Source: Streptomyces sp. DH41 (GTDB taxonomy: Bacteria > Actinomycetota > Actinomycetes > Streptomycetales > Streptomycetaceae). Taken from it: a stretch of 64,000 bases of DNA. The notes under the pieces are model-generated. The model worked only from the letters and a program-made list of their open reading frames with translations. It was not told the DNA's origin and did no database searches. Shown one piece after another: positions 9,233 to 18,493 of this stretch (position 1 is its first letter; the number at the start of each line of letters is the position of its first letter). The stretch covers positions 62,001-126,000 of the forward strand of contig NZ_JARVKY010000003.1 in the NCBI RefSeq assembly GCF_029813785.1, given 5' to 3'. Both the position numbers and the translations under genes were made by a program.

Positions 9233-10411
9233 TCACCGGGTCGCGGCCACCCGGAAGCGGATGCCCGCCGCGCCGAGCCGCTCGGTCAGCGCGTCCCCCA
9301 TCGCCACGGCCGTCGTGACCTGCCCGGCCACCGGCGGCAGGTCGTCGAGGGCGAGGGCGAGCGCCGCCTCGGCGAACATCTTCGCGGTCTCGCCGTACCC
9401 CGGGTCGCCGCCGGTGACCTCGGTGAACACCTTCCGACCGCCGCCCTCGCCCACGAAGCGGACCGAGAACCAGCTCTTCGCCCGCTTCTCGGGGCTCGGC
9501 CCGTCGCCGGGCTTGAGCCGGCCGGACAGCCAGCGCCGCGCCGGCGGTACCTGCGCAGCCGCCGCCAGCGCGCCCACGGCAGCCACTCCGCCCACCGCGA
9601 CGGGCAGGTGCCGGACGGCCGCGTAGTGCCGGTAGCGGAAGTCCGGGCCGTAGCGGTCCAGGGCCTTCGCGGAGCGCCGCACGATCTGCGCGTCGATCGT
9701 CGGCAGCGGCAGCGCCCAGGCACCCACCTCACCGGCGAACCGCGGCGTGCCGGTCGGTGTCACCGCCCGGCGTCCCACCAGCCGGGGCTCGTGCCGCCGG
9801 CGTTCCCGCGCGGCCACCCGCATCTGCCGCCCGCGCGCGAACTGACCCAGCGCCGAGGCGAACGTACCGCCCGAGATGGTTCCGTCGGCCGTCACGAAGC
9901 CGTCCACGGTCAGCGGCACGCCCTGAGGCAGCTGCCGCACGGTGAAGTGCACACCGAGGTCGTGCGGCACGGAGTCGAAGCCGCAGGCGTGCACCAGCCG
10001 CGCGCCGGTCTCCCGTGCGCGGGCGTCGTGGCGGACGTACGTCAGGTCCACGAACTCGGGTTCACCCGTGAGGTCGAGGTAGTCCGCGCCGGTCTCGGCG
10101 CAGGCGGCGACCAGCGCGTCGCCGTACCGGACGTACGGGCCCACCGTCGTGGCCACCACGTGCGCGTGCTCGGCGAGTTCGCGCAGCGAGGCCGGATCGG
10201 TCACGTCCGCGCGCAGCACGCCGACGTCCGCCGCGCCGGGCAACCGCTCCCGCAGCCGCCGCAGCTTCTCCGCGTCGCGGCCGGCGATCGCCCAGCGCAG
10301 CCCCTTCGGCGCGTGCGCGGCGAGATACTCCGCGGTGAGCTCGCCGACGAACCCCGTCGCTCCGAAGAGCACGATGTCGTACGGCCGGTCGGTTCTGTTC
10401 AGCCTGGTCAT
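9233..10411 (-). CDS. saccharopine dehydrogenase NADP-binding family protein
   Basis: A 392-residue protein with an N-terminal Rossmann motif (DIVLFGATGFVGELTAEYL, residues 12-30) and the family segment DYLDLTGEPEFVD. It is of the size and type grouped with trans-acting enoyl reductases of mycobacteria (Rv2449c-like) rather than true lysine-pathway saccharopine dehydrogenases. Those relatives work on lipid or polyketide intermediates; the substrate here is unknown. A hydrophobic stretch around residues 255-280 (VGGVAAVGALAAAA) could attach to membranes. It is divergent from the acyl-CoA degradation operon and shares a 205-bp regulatory region with it. Confidence 0.85.
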   Translation of the reverse strand: MTRLNRTDRPYDIVLFGATGFVGELTAEYLAAHAPKGLRWAIAGRDAEKLRRLRERLPGAADVGVLRADVTDPASLRELAEHAHVVATTVGPYVRYGDALVAACAETGADYLDLTGEPEFVDLTYVRHDARARETGARLVHACGFDSVPHDLGVHFTVRQLPQGVPLTVDGFVTADGTISGGTFASALGQFARGRQMRVAARERRRHEPRLVGRRAVTPTGTPRFAGEVGAWALPLPTIDAQIVRRSAKALDRYGPDFRYRHYAAVRHLPVAVGGVAAVGALAAAAQVPPARRWLSGRLKPGDGPSPEKRAKSWFSVRFVGEGGGRKVFTEVTGGDPGYGETAKMFAEAALALALDDLPPVAGQVTTAVAMGDALTERLGAAGIRFRVAATR

Positions 10412-10524
10412 GACATCCCTTCGTCACCCGTCGGCAACCCCTGGGTCCGCAGCACGCGCCGTTGCCGGTGGCTGAGGCTAGCGTGAGGACTGCCGGCCCG
10501 GAGAGAGCCTGGCCCATAATTGGC

Positions 10525-10536
10525 TAAGCGCTTGCT
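10525..10536 (+). promoter_or_regulatory. TAAGCGCTTGCT palindromic motif
   Basis: The element contains the perfect palindrome AAGCGCTT (10526-10533) followed by GCT. Elements of this appearance are common in front of actinobacterial acyl-CoA metabolism genes and TetR-type regulators. It lies just upstream of the candidate -35 of the acyl-CoA operon. Which protein binds it is unknown. Confidence 0.35.
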
Positions 10537-10546
10537 CGCCCGGGTC

Positions 10547-10575
10547 TTGTGCCCGGCGGAGCACGTTTCTAGCAT
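10547..10575 (+). promoter_or_regulatory. candidate promoter of the acyl-CoA degradation operon
   Basis: TTGTGC (10547-10552), 17 bp, TAGCAT (10570-10575). Transcription would begin near 10582, exactly at the first half-site of the MerR-type operator, which would favour repression. The match to consensus is moderate. Confidence 0.4.
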
Positions 10576-10581
10576 CACTGG

Positions 10582-10602
10582 TGTTACATCAGTTGTGTCA
10601 CA
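10582..10602 (+). promoter_or_regulatory. MerR-type operator, copy 1
   Basis: Inverted repeat TGTTACA-N7-TGTCACA, 21 bp, 14 bp before the CoA-transferase start codon. An operator of the same half-site sequence, spacing and total length lies in front of the MerR gene at 16045-16065. The shared design is seen directly; recognition by that MerR protein is inference. Confidence 0.6.
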
Positions 10603-10616
10603 GAGCTGGGGGCTCG

Positions 10617-11837
10617 ATGTCGGAAGCGAAGACGGCGGGGCGTACGCCGCCCGAGGGCCCGCTCACCGGGGTGCGCGTGGTCGAGCTGGCCGGTATCGGC
10701 CCCGGGCCCTTCGCCGCCATGCTCCTGGCCGACCTGGGCGCCGACGTCGTCCGCGTCGACCGCCCCGGTGGGCCCGGCCTCGCGATCGACCCCGCCCACG
10801 ACGTCACCAACCGCAACAAGCGTTCGGTGATCGTCGACCTGAAGTCGGCGGACGGCCCCGCCCGGGTCCTCGACCTCGCCGAACGCGCCGACGTCCTGAT
10901 CGAGGGCTACCGCCCCGGCGTCGCCGAACGGCTCGGCGTCGGCCCCGAACCCTGCCACGCCCGCAACCCGCGCCTCGTCTACGGCCGCATGACCGGCTGG
11001 GGCCAGGACGGCCCCCTCGCCCAGCGCGCCGGTCACGACATCGGGTACATCGCGCTCACCGGCACCCTCGGCATGACCGGCGCCCCCGACGCGCCGCCGC
11101 CCGTCCCCGCCAACCTCCTCGGCGACTACGCGGGCGGCTCCCTCTACCTGGTCGTCGGCATCCTCGCCGCCCTGCACCACGCCCGCGCGAGGGGCACCGG
11201 CCAGGTCGTCGACGCCGCCATCGTCGACGGCACCGCCCACCTCACCTCGATGATCCACGGGATGCTCGCCGCCGGCGGCTGGCAGGACCGGCGCGGCGCC
11301 AACCTCCTCGACGGCGGCTGTCCCTTCTACGGCACCTACGAGACCGCCGACGGCCGGTACATGGCGGTCGGCGCCCTGGAGCAGCGGTTCTACGCCGAGT
11401 TCATGGACCTGCTCGGTATCCCCGACCAGGCCCCGGCCCGCGACGACATGGCCCGCTGGGGCGAGCTGCGCGAGGCCATCGCCGCCCGGTTCGGCTCCCG
11501 TACCCGGGACGAGTGGACGGCCGTCTTCGCGGACTCCGACGCCTGCGTCGCTCCCGTCCTGTCGCTTCGCGAGGCCCCGCACCACCCGCACCTCGCCGCC
11601 CGCTCCACCTTCACCGACCACGGCGGCATCACCCAGCCCGCCCCGGCGCCCCGCTTCTCCGCGACCCCCACCGCCGTACGCACCGGGCCAGCCCTGCCGG
11701 GCGCCGACACCGAGGCCGTGGCCCGCGACTGGGACCTGCCCCGGCACCCGGACACCGTCCCGGGCCCCGCCCGGTACCCCGTCCCGGATTCCGCCCGGTA
11801 CCCCGCCTCGAACACCGCACCGAACACCCCTCAGTGA
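10617..11837 (+). CDS. CaiB/BaiF (class III) CoA transferase, alpha-methylacyl-CoA racemase-like
   Basis: A 406-residue protein with the class III CoA-transferase/racemase pattern: [35 protein letters not shown] at the N-terminus, [40 protein letters not shown] (containing the conserved His and Gly residues), and LLGDYAGGS. The ALTG-LGMTG stretch resembles alpha-methylacyl-CoA racemases, which epimerise 2-methyl-branched acyl-CoAs so that beta-oxidation can proceed. That fits its place ahead of thiolase and FadB-like genes, 11 bp before the thiolase start. Plain CoA transfer is the alternative. The C-terminus after residue 385 is a Pro/Ala-rich tail with RYP repeats. Confidence 0.87.
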   Translation: MSEAKTAGRTPPEGPLTGVRVVELAGIGPGPFAAMLLADLGADVVRVDRPGGPGLAIDPAHDVTNRNKRSVIVDLKSADGPARVLDLAERADVLIEGYRPGVAERLGVGPEPCHARNPRLVYGRMTGWGQDGPLAQRAGHDIGYIALTGTLGMTGAPDAPPPVPANLLGDYAGGSLYLVVGILAALHHARARGTGQVVDAAIVDGTAHLTSMIHGMLAAGGWQDRRGANLLDGGCPFYGTYETADGRYMAVGALEQRFYAEFMDLLGIPDQAPARDDMARWGELREAIAARFGSRTRDEWTAVFADSDACVAPVLSLREAPHHPHLAARSTFTDHGGITQPAPAPRFSATPTAVRTGPALPGADTEAVARDWDLPRHPDTVPGPARYPVPDSARYPASNTAPNTPQ

Positions 11838-11848
11838 AAGGCCTGCCA

Positions 11849-13063
11849 GTGACCACCGAAGCGTACGTGTACGACGCGATCCGCACCCCGCGCGGACGCG
11901 GCAAGGCGAACGGCGCCCTGCACGGCACGAAGCCCGTCGACCTGGTCGTCGGCCTCATCCACGAGATCCGCGCCCGCTTCCCGGACCTGGACCCGGCCGC
12001 CGTCGACGACGTCGTGCTCGGCGTCGTCGGCCCGGTCGGCGACCAGGGCTCCGACATCGCCCGCATCGCCGCCATCGCGGCCGGGCTGCCGGACACCGTG
12101 GCGGGCGTCCAGGAGAACCGCTTCTGTGCCTCGGGCCTGGAGGCCGTCAACCTGGCCGCCGCCAAGGTGCGCTCCGGCTGGGAGGACCTGGTCCTCGCGG
12201 GCGGCGTCGAGTCGATGTCCCGGGTGCCGATGGCCTCGGACGGCGGCGCCTGGTTCAACGACCCGATGACCAACCTCGCCACCAACTTCGTCCCCCAGGG
12301 CATCGGCGCCGACCTGATCGCCACCATCGAGGGCTTCACCCGCCGTGACGTCGACGAGTACGCGGCCCTCTCCCAGGAGCGCGCGGCCACCGCCTGGAAG
12401 GAGAACCGCTTCGAGCGGTCCGTCGTGCCGGTCAGGGACCGCGCCGGCCTGACCGTCCTCGACCACGACGAGCACCTGCGCCCGGGCACCACCGCCGACT
12501 CCCTCGCGGGCCTCAAGGCGTCCTTCGCCGACATCGGCGAACTCGGCGGCTTCGACGCCGTGGCCCTGCAGAAGTACCACTGGGTGGAGAAGATCGACCA
12601 CGTCCACCACGCGGGCAACTCCTCCGGCATCGTGGACGGTGCCTCCCTGGTCGCCATCGGCTCCAAGGAGGTCGGCGAGCGCTACGGGCTCACCCCGCGC
12701 GCGCGGATCGTCTCCGCGGCCGTGTCCGGCTCCGAGCCCACCATCATGCTCACCGGCCCCGCCCCCGCCACCCGCAAGGCGCTCGCCAAGGCCGGGCTGA
12801 CCATCGACGACATCGACCTGGTCGAGATCAACGAGGCGTTCGCCGCGGTCGTCCTGCGCTTCGTCAAGGACATGGGCCTGTCCCTGGACAAGGTCAACGT
12901 CAACGGCGGCGCCATCGCGCTCGGCCACCCCCTCGGCGCCACCGGCGCGATGATCCTCGGCACGCTCGTCGACGAACTGGAGCGCCAGGACAAGCGCTAC
13001 GGCCTCGCCACCCTGTGTGTGGGCGGCGGCATGGGCATCGCCACGATCGTCGAACGCGTCTGA
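11849..13063 (+). CDS. fadA: acetyl-CoA C-acyltransferase (thiolase)
   Basis: A 404-residue degradative thiolase. The acyl-accepting Cys is C93 (in [10 protein letters not shown]), the conserved NEAFA motif is present, the catalytic His lies in [15 protein letters not shown], and the C-terminal proton-shuttling Cys lies in CVGGGMG. It cleaves 3-ketoacyl-CoA to acetyl-CoA and a shortened acyl-CoA. The GTG start at 11849 is 11 bp behind the CoA-transferase stop, with a GAAAGG site that lies inside the spacer. The following FadB-type gene would supply its substrate, so the pair forms a complete late beta-oxidation module. Confidence 0.93.
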   Translation: MTTEAYVYDAIRTPRGRGKANGALHGTKPVDLVVGLIHEIRARFPDLDPAAVDDVVLGVVGPVGDQGSDIARIAAIAAGLPDTVAGVQENRFCASGLEAVNLAAAKVRSGWEDLVLAGGVESMSRVPMASDGGAWFNDPMTNLATNFVPQGIGADLIATIEGFTRRDVDEYAALSQERAATAWKENRFERSVVPVRDRAGLTVLDHDEHLRPGTTADSLAGLKASFADIGELGGFDAVALQKYHWVEKIDHVHHAGNSSGIVDGASLVAIGSKEVGERYGLTPRARIVSAAVSGSEPTIMLTGPAPATRKALAKAGLTIDDIDLVEINEAFAAVVLRFVKDMGLSLDKVNVNGGAIALGHPLGATGAMILGTLVDELERQDKRYGLATLCVGGGMGIATIVERV

Positions 13064-13116
13064 TCCCCGCGGAAGCGGCACCGCGGCCACAAGAGACCTC
13101 ACTGGAGACCCCTGTC

Positions 13117-15297
13117 ATGACGACCGAGAGCACCACCATCCGCTGGGAACAGGACGACACCGGCGTCGTCACCCTCGTACTCGACGACCCCGACCAGTCC
13201 GCGAACACCATGAACCAGGCGTTCCGCGAATCCCTCGCCGTGATCACCGACCGCCTGGAGGCCGAGAAGGACTCGATCCGCGGCGTCATCGTCACCTCCG
13301 CCAAGAAGACCTTCTTCGCCGGCGGCGACCTGCGCGACCTGATCCGCGTCACCCCGGAGACCGCCCAGGACCTCTTCGACGGCGGCATGGCCATCAAGCG
13401 GAACCTGCGCCGCATCGAGACCCTCGGCAAGCCCGTCGTCGCCGCCATGAACGGCGCCGCGCTCGGCGGCGGCTACGAGATCGCCCTGGCCTGCCACCAC
13501 CGCGTCGCCCTCGACGCCCCCGGCTCCAAGATCGGTTGCCCCGAGGTCACCCTCGGCCTGCTCCCCGGAGGAGGCGGAGTCGTCCGCACCGTCCGGATGC
13601 TCGGCATCACCGACGCGCTGCTGAAGGTGCTCCTCCAGGGCACCCAGTACAACCCGAGCCGCGCCCGGGAGAACGGCCTGGTCGACGAGGTCGCCGACAG
13701 CCGCGAGGACATGCTGGCCAAGGCCCGCGCCTTCATCGACGCCAACCCGGAGTCCGCCCAGCCCTGGGACAGGCCCGGCTACCGCATCCCCGGCGGCACC
13801 CCCGCCCACCCCAAATTCGCGGCCAACCTGCCCGCCTTCCCCGCCAACCTGCGCAAGCAGACGAACGGCGCCCCCTACCCGGCCCCGCGGGGCATCATGG
13901 CCGCCGCCGTCGAGGGCTCCCAGGTCGACTTCGAGACCGCCCAGGTCATCGAGGCCCGGTACTTCGTCGAGCTGGCCGCGGGCCAGATCTCGAAGAACAT
14001 GATCCAGGCGTTCTTCTTCGACCTCCAGGCGGTCAACTCCGGTGCGAACCGCCCCGAGGGCATCGAGGCCCGCCAGGTCCGCAAGGTCGCCGTCCTCGGT
14101 GCCGGGATGATGGGCGCGGGTATCGCCTACTCGTGTGCCCGCGCGGGTATCGAGGTGGTGCTGAAGGACGTGGCCCTGGAGTCGGCTGTCAAGGGCAAGG
14201 CCTACTCCGAGAGGTTGTGTGCCAAGGCGGTGGCCAAGGGCCGTACGACGCGGGAGAAGGCGGACGCGTTGCTGGCCCGCATCACGCCGACCGCCGAGGT
14301 GGGCGACCTCGCGGACTGTGACGCGGTCATCGAGGCGGTCTTCGAGGACACTGCGCTCAAGCACAAGGTGTTCCAGGAGGTCCAGGACGTCGTCGCCCCC
14401 GACGCGCTGCTGTGCTCCAACACCTCGACGCTGCCCATCACGGCGCTGGCCGAGGGCGTCGAGCGCCAGGGCGACTTCATCGGGCTGCACTTCTTCTCGC
14501 CGGTGGACAGGATGCCGCTGGTCGAGATCATCAAGGGCGAGCGGACGGGTGAGGAGGCGCTGGCCCGCGCCTTCGACCTGGTCCGGCAGATCAGGAAGAC
14601 GCCCATCGTGGTCAACGACTCGCGCGGTTTCTTCACCTCCCGGGTCATCGGCCACTTCATCAACGAGGGTGTGGCGATGGTGGGTGAGGGCATCGAGCCG
14701 GCCTCCGTGGAGCAGGCGGCGGCCCAGGCGGGCTACCCGGCCAAGGTGCTGTCCCTGATGGACGAGCTGACGCTCACGTTGCCCCGGAGGATCCGTGAGG
14801 AGACCAGGCGGGCGGTTCAGGAGGCGGGCGGTACCTGGATCGCGCATCCGGCGGACGTCGTCGTGGACCGCATGGTCGACGAGTTCGGGCGTGCGGGGCG
14901 CTCGGGCGGCGCCGGGTTCTACGAGTACGGGGAGGACGGCAAGCGGGCGGGGCTGTGGCCGGGACTGCGCGAGCACTTCACCAAGCCCGGGTACGAGATC
15001 CCCTTCGAGGACATGCGGGAGCGCATGCTCTTCTCGGAGGCGCTCGACACGGTCAAGCTCCTGGAGGAGGGCGTACTGACGTCCGTCGCCGACGCCAACA
15101 TCGGCTCCATCTTCGGCATCGGCTTCCCGGGCTGGACCGGCGGCGTCCTCCAGTACATCAACGGCTACGAGGGAGGCCTGCCCGGTTTCGTGGCCCGCGC
15201 CCGTGAGCTGGCCGACCGTTACGGCGAGCGCTTCACGCCGCCCGCGCTGCTGGTGGAGAAGGCGGACAAGGGGGAGGTCTTCACCGACGGCCGCTGA
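13117..15297 (+). CDS. fadB: bifunctional enoyl-CoA hydratase/3-hydroxyacyl-CoA dehydrogenase (FadB type)
   Basis: A 726-residue fusion. Residues 1-190 form a crotonase domain with an oxyanion-hole segment (NGAALGGGYEIAL) and the catalytic-Glu region CPEVTLGLLPGGGG. Residues about 325-600 form the NAD-binding 3-hydroxyacyl-CoA dehydrogenase (GAGMMGAGIA at 327-336, SNTSTLPI, catalytic-His region LHFFSPV). A C-terminal helical domain follows. It hydrates trans-2-enoyl-CoA and oxidises the product to 3-ketoacyl-CoA for the thiolase encoded just upstream. CTGGAG supports the ATG at 13117. Third-position composition shifts near 14095, where the dehydrogenase half begins (more T3/G3 codons). Confidence 0.94.
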   Translation: MTTESTTIRWEQDDTGVVTLVLDDPDQSANTMNQAFRESLAVITDRLEAEKDSIRGVIVTSAKKTFFAGGDLRDLIRVTPETAQDLFDGGMAIKRNLRRIETLGKPVVAAMNGAALGGGYEIALACHHRVALDAPGSKIGCPEVTLGLLPGGGGVVRTVRMLGITDALLKVLLQGTQYNPSRARENGLVDEVADSREDMLAKARAFIDANPESAQPWDRPGYRIPGGTPAHPKFAANLPAFPANLRKQTNGAPYPAPRGIMAAAVEGSQVDFETAQVIEARYFVELAAGQISKNMIQAFFFDLQAVNSGANRPEGIEARQVRKVAVLGAGMMGAGIAYSCARAGIEVVLKDVALESAVKGKAYSERLCAKAVAKGRTTREKADALLARITPTAEVGDLADCDAVIEAVFEDTALKHKVFQEVQDVVAPDALLCSNTSTLPITALAEGVERQGDFIGLHFFSPVDRMPLVEIIKGERTGEEALARAFDLVRQIRKTPIVVNDSRGFFTSRVIGHFINEGVAMVGEGIEPASVEQAAAQAGYPAKVLSLMDELTLTLPRRIREETRRAVQEAGGTWIAHPADVVVDRMVDEFGRAGRSGGAGFYEYGEDGKRAGLWPGLREHFTKPGYEIPFEDMRERMLFSEALDTVKLLEEGVLTSVADANIGSIFGIGFPGWTGGVLQYINGYEGGLPGFVARARELADRYGERFTPPALLVEKADKGEVFTDGR

Positions 15298-15306
15298 GCG
15301 AGCGGC

Positions 15307-16029
15307 TCAGTCCTCGCCGCCGCGGTCAAGCCACTCCCGCAATTCCTCCCGCAGCGACCGCTGGAACGTGGTCAGCAGCGCCTGCACCACGAGCGGGTGC
15401 ATGTGGGCGGACAGGGACCGCACGTCCCCCGCGTCGCGTTCGGCGACCGCGTCGCGCAGCAGCCGCGACAGGTCGCGCGCGGCGGCGCGGGAGTGCTCGA
15501 GGAGGGCCGTACGGGCGGCGAGGACCGTCTCGGGGGAGAAGGGCACGTCCAGCAGCTCGACGCCGAGCCGGAGCAGCCCGGCGTCGACACGGTAGGCGTC
15601 GCCGTCGGGCGCCACGACGTCCATCGCGCCGAGCCGGCCCACCTCGTCGTCGGTCAGCGGCCGGCCCGCCCGCCGGTCCAGCTCCTCGCGCGTGACGCTC
15701 TCCACGGTCTCCGGCGCCCAGGAGGCCACCACCGCGCGGTGCAGCGCGAGGTCGTGTGCGCTCAGGTCCGGCGGCAGCTGCTTCAGATACCGCTCGATCG
15801 CGGCCAGCGTCATGCCCTGGTGCCGCAGCTCCTCGATCAGCGCCAGCCGGGCCAGGTGCTCCCGGCCGTAGTGCCCCACCCGGCGCGGTCCGATCGCCGG
15901 TGGCGGCAACAGCCCCCTGGTGCCGTAGAAGCGGACCGTGCGCACCGTGACGCCGGCCCGCGCGGCCAGCTCGTCGATCGTGAGGGACTGCCCCCCTGTG
16001 TCGGCCGCCTTGGTGTCGCTCGTCGTCAT
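15307..16029 (-). CDS. MerR family transcriptional regulator
   Basis: A 240-residue regulator. Residues 16-85 are the MerR winged HTH (LTIDELAARAGVTVRTVRFYGTRGLLPPP, then the wing RVGHYGREHLARL). The remaining 150 residues are helical without a cysteine-rich metal site, so a metal sensor is unlikely; an acyl-CoA or organic ligand is more plausible given the neighbours. It converges on the FadB-type gene with 9 bp between stops. Its promoter and that of the acyl-CoA operon carry matching 21-bp inverted repeats, so it probably controls both itself and the operon. The ATG at 16029 is chosen because the upstream ATG at 16086 would place the operator inside the coding region. Confidence 0.88.
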   Translation of the reverse strand: MTTSDTKAADTGGQSLTIDELAARAGVTVRTVRFYGTRGLLPPPAIGPRRVGHYGREHLARLALIEELRHQGMTLAAIERYLKQLPPDLSAHDLALHRAVVASWAPETVESVTREELDRRAGRPLTDDEVGRLGAMDVVAPDGDAYRVDAGLLRLGVELLDVPFSPETVLAARTALLEHSRAAARDLSRLLRDAVAERDAGDVRSLSAHMHPLVVQALLTTFQRSLREELREWLDRGGED

Positions 16030-16036
16030 GTGCAGC

Positions 16037-16065
16037 AGTATCGCTGTCTCACCAATGCTGTGACA
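16037..16065 (-). promoter_or_regulatory. MerR gene promoter with operator copy 2
   Basis: On the minus strand a -10 GATACT (16037-16042) is preceded by the inverted repeat TGTCACA-N7-TGAGACA (16045-16065 on the plus strand: TGTCTCA, CCAATGC, TGTGACA). The operator fills the space between the -10 and the -35 region, as is typical of MerR-controlled promoters with long spacers. It shares half-site sequence and the 7-nt gap with the site at 10582-10602. Confidence 0.6.
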
Positions 16066-16270
16066 CCTCTCGCGCATCATGCGCACCCTGTGGAGACGAC
16101 TGACGGGTCTTGTGACAAGTCACGCTGTGTGACGTGAGACACCGCATGCTCACGCAGGGTCGTGGGAAGGTGCTGCCTTGGTCTGTGCCGCGAAGGGTGG
16201 TGCGGGCCTTGTCGCTGTACGGACGACCTGGGCGTATCCCGCCCGGGCGCACCAGAGATTGGTACCACCC

Positions 16271-17737
16271 GTGAGCAAGGACGCCGTCGCCACGGCACAG
16301 GCCGCCGCACATCCCCAGGCGGCCGAACGACCCGCGGACGCGGGTGACGCCGGCTACAGCAAGGACCTCAAGGCCCGCCACGTCAACATGATCGCCATCG
16401 GCGGCGCCATCGGCACCGGCCTCTTCCTCGGCGCCGGCGGGCGCCTGCGCGACGCGGGCCCGGCGCTCGCGATCGCCTACCTCGTCGCCGGCGTCTTCGC
16501 CTTCTTCGTCGTCAAGGCGCTCGGCGAGCTGGTGCTCTACCGGCCCTCCTCCGGGTCCTTCGTGTCGTACGCGCGCGAGTTCCTCGGCGAGAAGGGCGCC
16601 TACGTCGCCGGCTGGATGTACTTCCTGAACTGGTCGACGACCGGTATCGCCGACATCACCGCGATCGCGCTGTACACGCACTACTGGAGTATGTTCACGA
16701 GCATCCCGCAATGGGTGCTCGCCCTGATCGCCCTCGCGGTGGTCTTGGCCGTGAACCTGATCTCGGTGAAGATCTTCGGCGAGATGGAGTTCTGGTTCGC
16801 GATCGTCAAGGTCGCCACCCTCGTCGGCTTCATGCTGATCGGCATCTTCCTGCTGGCCACGCAGCACGAGGTGGCCGGGCAGACCCCAGGTCTGGGCATG
16901 ATCACCGACCACGGCGGCATACTCCCGCACGGCGTGATGCCCGTGGTCCTCGTCATGCAGGGCGTGATCTTCTCCTACGCGGCCCTGGAACTGGTCGGCG
17001 TCGCCGCCGGCGAGACCGCCGAGCCGCACAAGATCGTTCCCCGCGCGGTGAACTCGATCATGTGGCGGGTCGCCCTGTTCTACGTCGGCTCGGTCGTCCT
17101 CCTGGCGCTGCTGCTGCCGAGCTCGCTCTACTCGGGCGACGAGAGCCCGTTCGTCACGGTGCTGTCGGGCATCGGCGTACCGGCGGCCGACGACGTGATG
17201 AACCTCGTCGTCCTCACCGCCGCGATGTCGTCCCTGAACTCCGGCCTGTACTCCACCGGCCGCATCCTGCGCTCCATGGCGATGTCGGGCTCCGCGCCCA
17301 GGTTCACCGGCGTGATGAGCCGCAGCCAGGTCCCCTACGGCGGCATCCTGCTGACCTGCGCCGTCTGCGTCCTCGGCGTCGGCCTGAACTTCCTGGTGCC
17401 GAACAAGGCCTTCGAGATCGTCCTGAACGTCGCCTCCCTGGGCATCATCAGCACCTGGGTGATCATCATGATCTGCCACCTGGTGTTCGTGCGCCGGGCG
17501 CGTGCGGGCCTGGTCGAACGGCCGCGCTTCCGGCTCCCCGGCAGCCCCGTCACGGAGATCGCCACGATCGCCTTCCTGCTGGCCGTGATCGTCCTGATGT
17601 GGAACGACGAGGAGGTCGGCCGCAAGACCGTGCTACTGGTGCCCGTGATCGCGGTGATGCTGGTGGCCGGCTGGTTCGGCGTCCGCCGCAGGGTGGCGCG
17701 GAACGCCGAGCAGGAGGTGTCGGCGCTGAAGAAGTAG
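16271..17737 (+). CDS. amino-acid permease (AAT family, L-asparagine permease-like)
   Basis: A 488-residue, 12-helix permease of the APC superfamily. The N-terminal signature KARHVNMIAIGGAIGTGLFLGAGGRLRDAGPAL and the LGELVLYRPSSGSFVSYAREFLGE segment are those of AnsP-like L-asparagine/proton symporters. It is likely to import L-asparagine or related polar amino acids across the cytoplasmic membrane. A GTG at 16271 is chosen because it precedes a hydrophilic N-terminus of normal length; the longer reading from 16178 adds unlikely residues. It is divergent from the MerR gene with a 241-bp gap. No regulator of its own is visible. Confidence 0.9.
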   Translation: MSKDAVATAQAAAHPQAAERPADAGDAGYSKDLKARHVNMIAIGGAIGTGLFLGAGGRLRDAGPALAIAYLVAGVFAFFVVKALGELVLYRPSSGSFVSYAREFLGEKGAYVAGWMYFLNWSTTGIADITAIALYTHYWSMFTSIPQWVLALIALAVVLAVNLISVKIFGEMEFWFAIVKVATLVGFMLIGIFLLATQHEVAGQTPGLGMITDHGGILPHGVMPVVLVMQGVIFSYAALELVGVAAGETAEPHKIVPRAVNSIMWRVALFYVGSVVLLALLLPSSLYSGDESPFVTVLSGIGVPAADDVMNLVVLTAAMSSLNSGLYSTGRILRSMAMSGSAPRFTGVMSRSQVPYGGILLTCAVCVLGVGLNFLVPNKAFEIVLNVASLGIISTWVIIMICHLVFVRRARAGLVERPRFRLPGSPVTEIATIAFLLAVIVLMWNDEEVGRKTVLLVPVIAVMLVAGWFGVRRRVARNAEQEVSALKK

Positions 17738-17778
17738 GCCCCGGGGCCGTTGTCAGTGGTGGCCCCTACGGTGGCGTC

Positions 17779-18264
17779 ATGCCGGAGATCAGGTATGTCC
17801 GAGGTGACGCCACCGTCCCGTCGGTCAAGGGCGTCAAGGTGATCGCCCATGTCTGCAACGACCTCGGCGGCTGGGGGAAGGGCTTCGTCCTGGCCGTCTC
17901 GCGCCGCTGGCCGGAGCCCGAGGCGGCCTACCGCGCCTGGCACCGCGACCGCGCGTCCAACGACTTCGGGCTCGGCGCTGCCCAGTTCGTCCAGGTCGAG
18001 CCGTACGTGTGGGTGGCCAACATGATCGGCCAGCGCGGCATGAGGACCGGCAGCAAGGGCGCCCCCGTCCGTTACGAGGCGATCGACACGGCCCTCGGCC
18101 GCCTCGCCGACAGGGCGGCCGAGCTGGACGCGTCGGTGCACATGCCCCGCATAGGCTGCGGCCTGGCCGGCGGCAAGTGGTCCCGGATCGAACCACTGAT
18201 CACCGACCGCCTCGCCCGGCGCGGTGTCCCCGTGACCGTCTACGACCACGGGGACACCGCCTGA
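17779..18264 (+). CDS. macrodomain protein (ADP-ribosyl hydrolase)
   Basis: A 161-residue single macrodomain. VRGDATVPSVKG opens the ADP-ribose pocket, VIAHVCNDLGGWGKGF supplies the catalytic-loop Asn/Gly pattern, and MPRIGCGLAGGKWSRIEPLI binds the distal ribose and phosphate. From memory, the S. coelicolor homologue SCO6735 is a macrodomain hydrolase whose loss raised antibiotic production, and later work connected it with removal of ADP-ribose from DNA. Those facts concern the homologue; here the activity is inferred. The gene lies 41 bp behind the permease and may be co-transcribed. No DarT-like transferase gene is in the window. Confidence 0.9.
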   Translation: MPEIRYVRGDATVPSVKGVKVIAHVCNDLGGWGKGFVLAVSRRWPEPEAAYRAWHRDRASNDFGLGAAQFVQVEPYVWVANMIGQRGMRTGSKGAPVRYEAIDTALGRLADRAAELDASVHMPRIGCGLAGGKWSRIEPLITDRLARRGVPVTVYDHGDTA

Positions 18265-18493
18265 GCCACCCCGCGAACCCACTCGTCCGTGCCGGTGCAC
18301 GTCGTTCGTCGCGACGATCTTCCGACACGACCGGGGCTGCGGGGGCGTGCTCGCCGCCTGAGTGAGGGACGCCGCGCGCGCCGCCGGAGCGCCCGGCTTC
18401 GACGGCTGGAACAGCCAGGGTGGCGGCGCGCGGCGGGTACAGGCGCGCATCCGACTGGCTTGATCACGGACGGTGGGCCCTAGGCTTTCTGAC

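Noticed and set aside
18265..18493. gene remnant between the macrodomain and HAD genes
   Set aside because: Fragments such as GWNSQGGGARRVQARI on the plus strand or PWLFQPSKPG on the minus strand are not long enough to support a pseudogene call.
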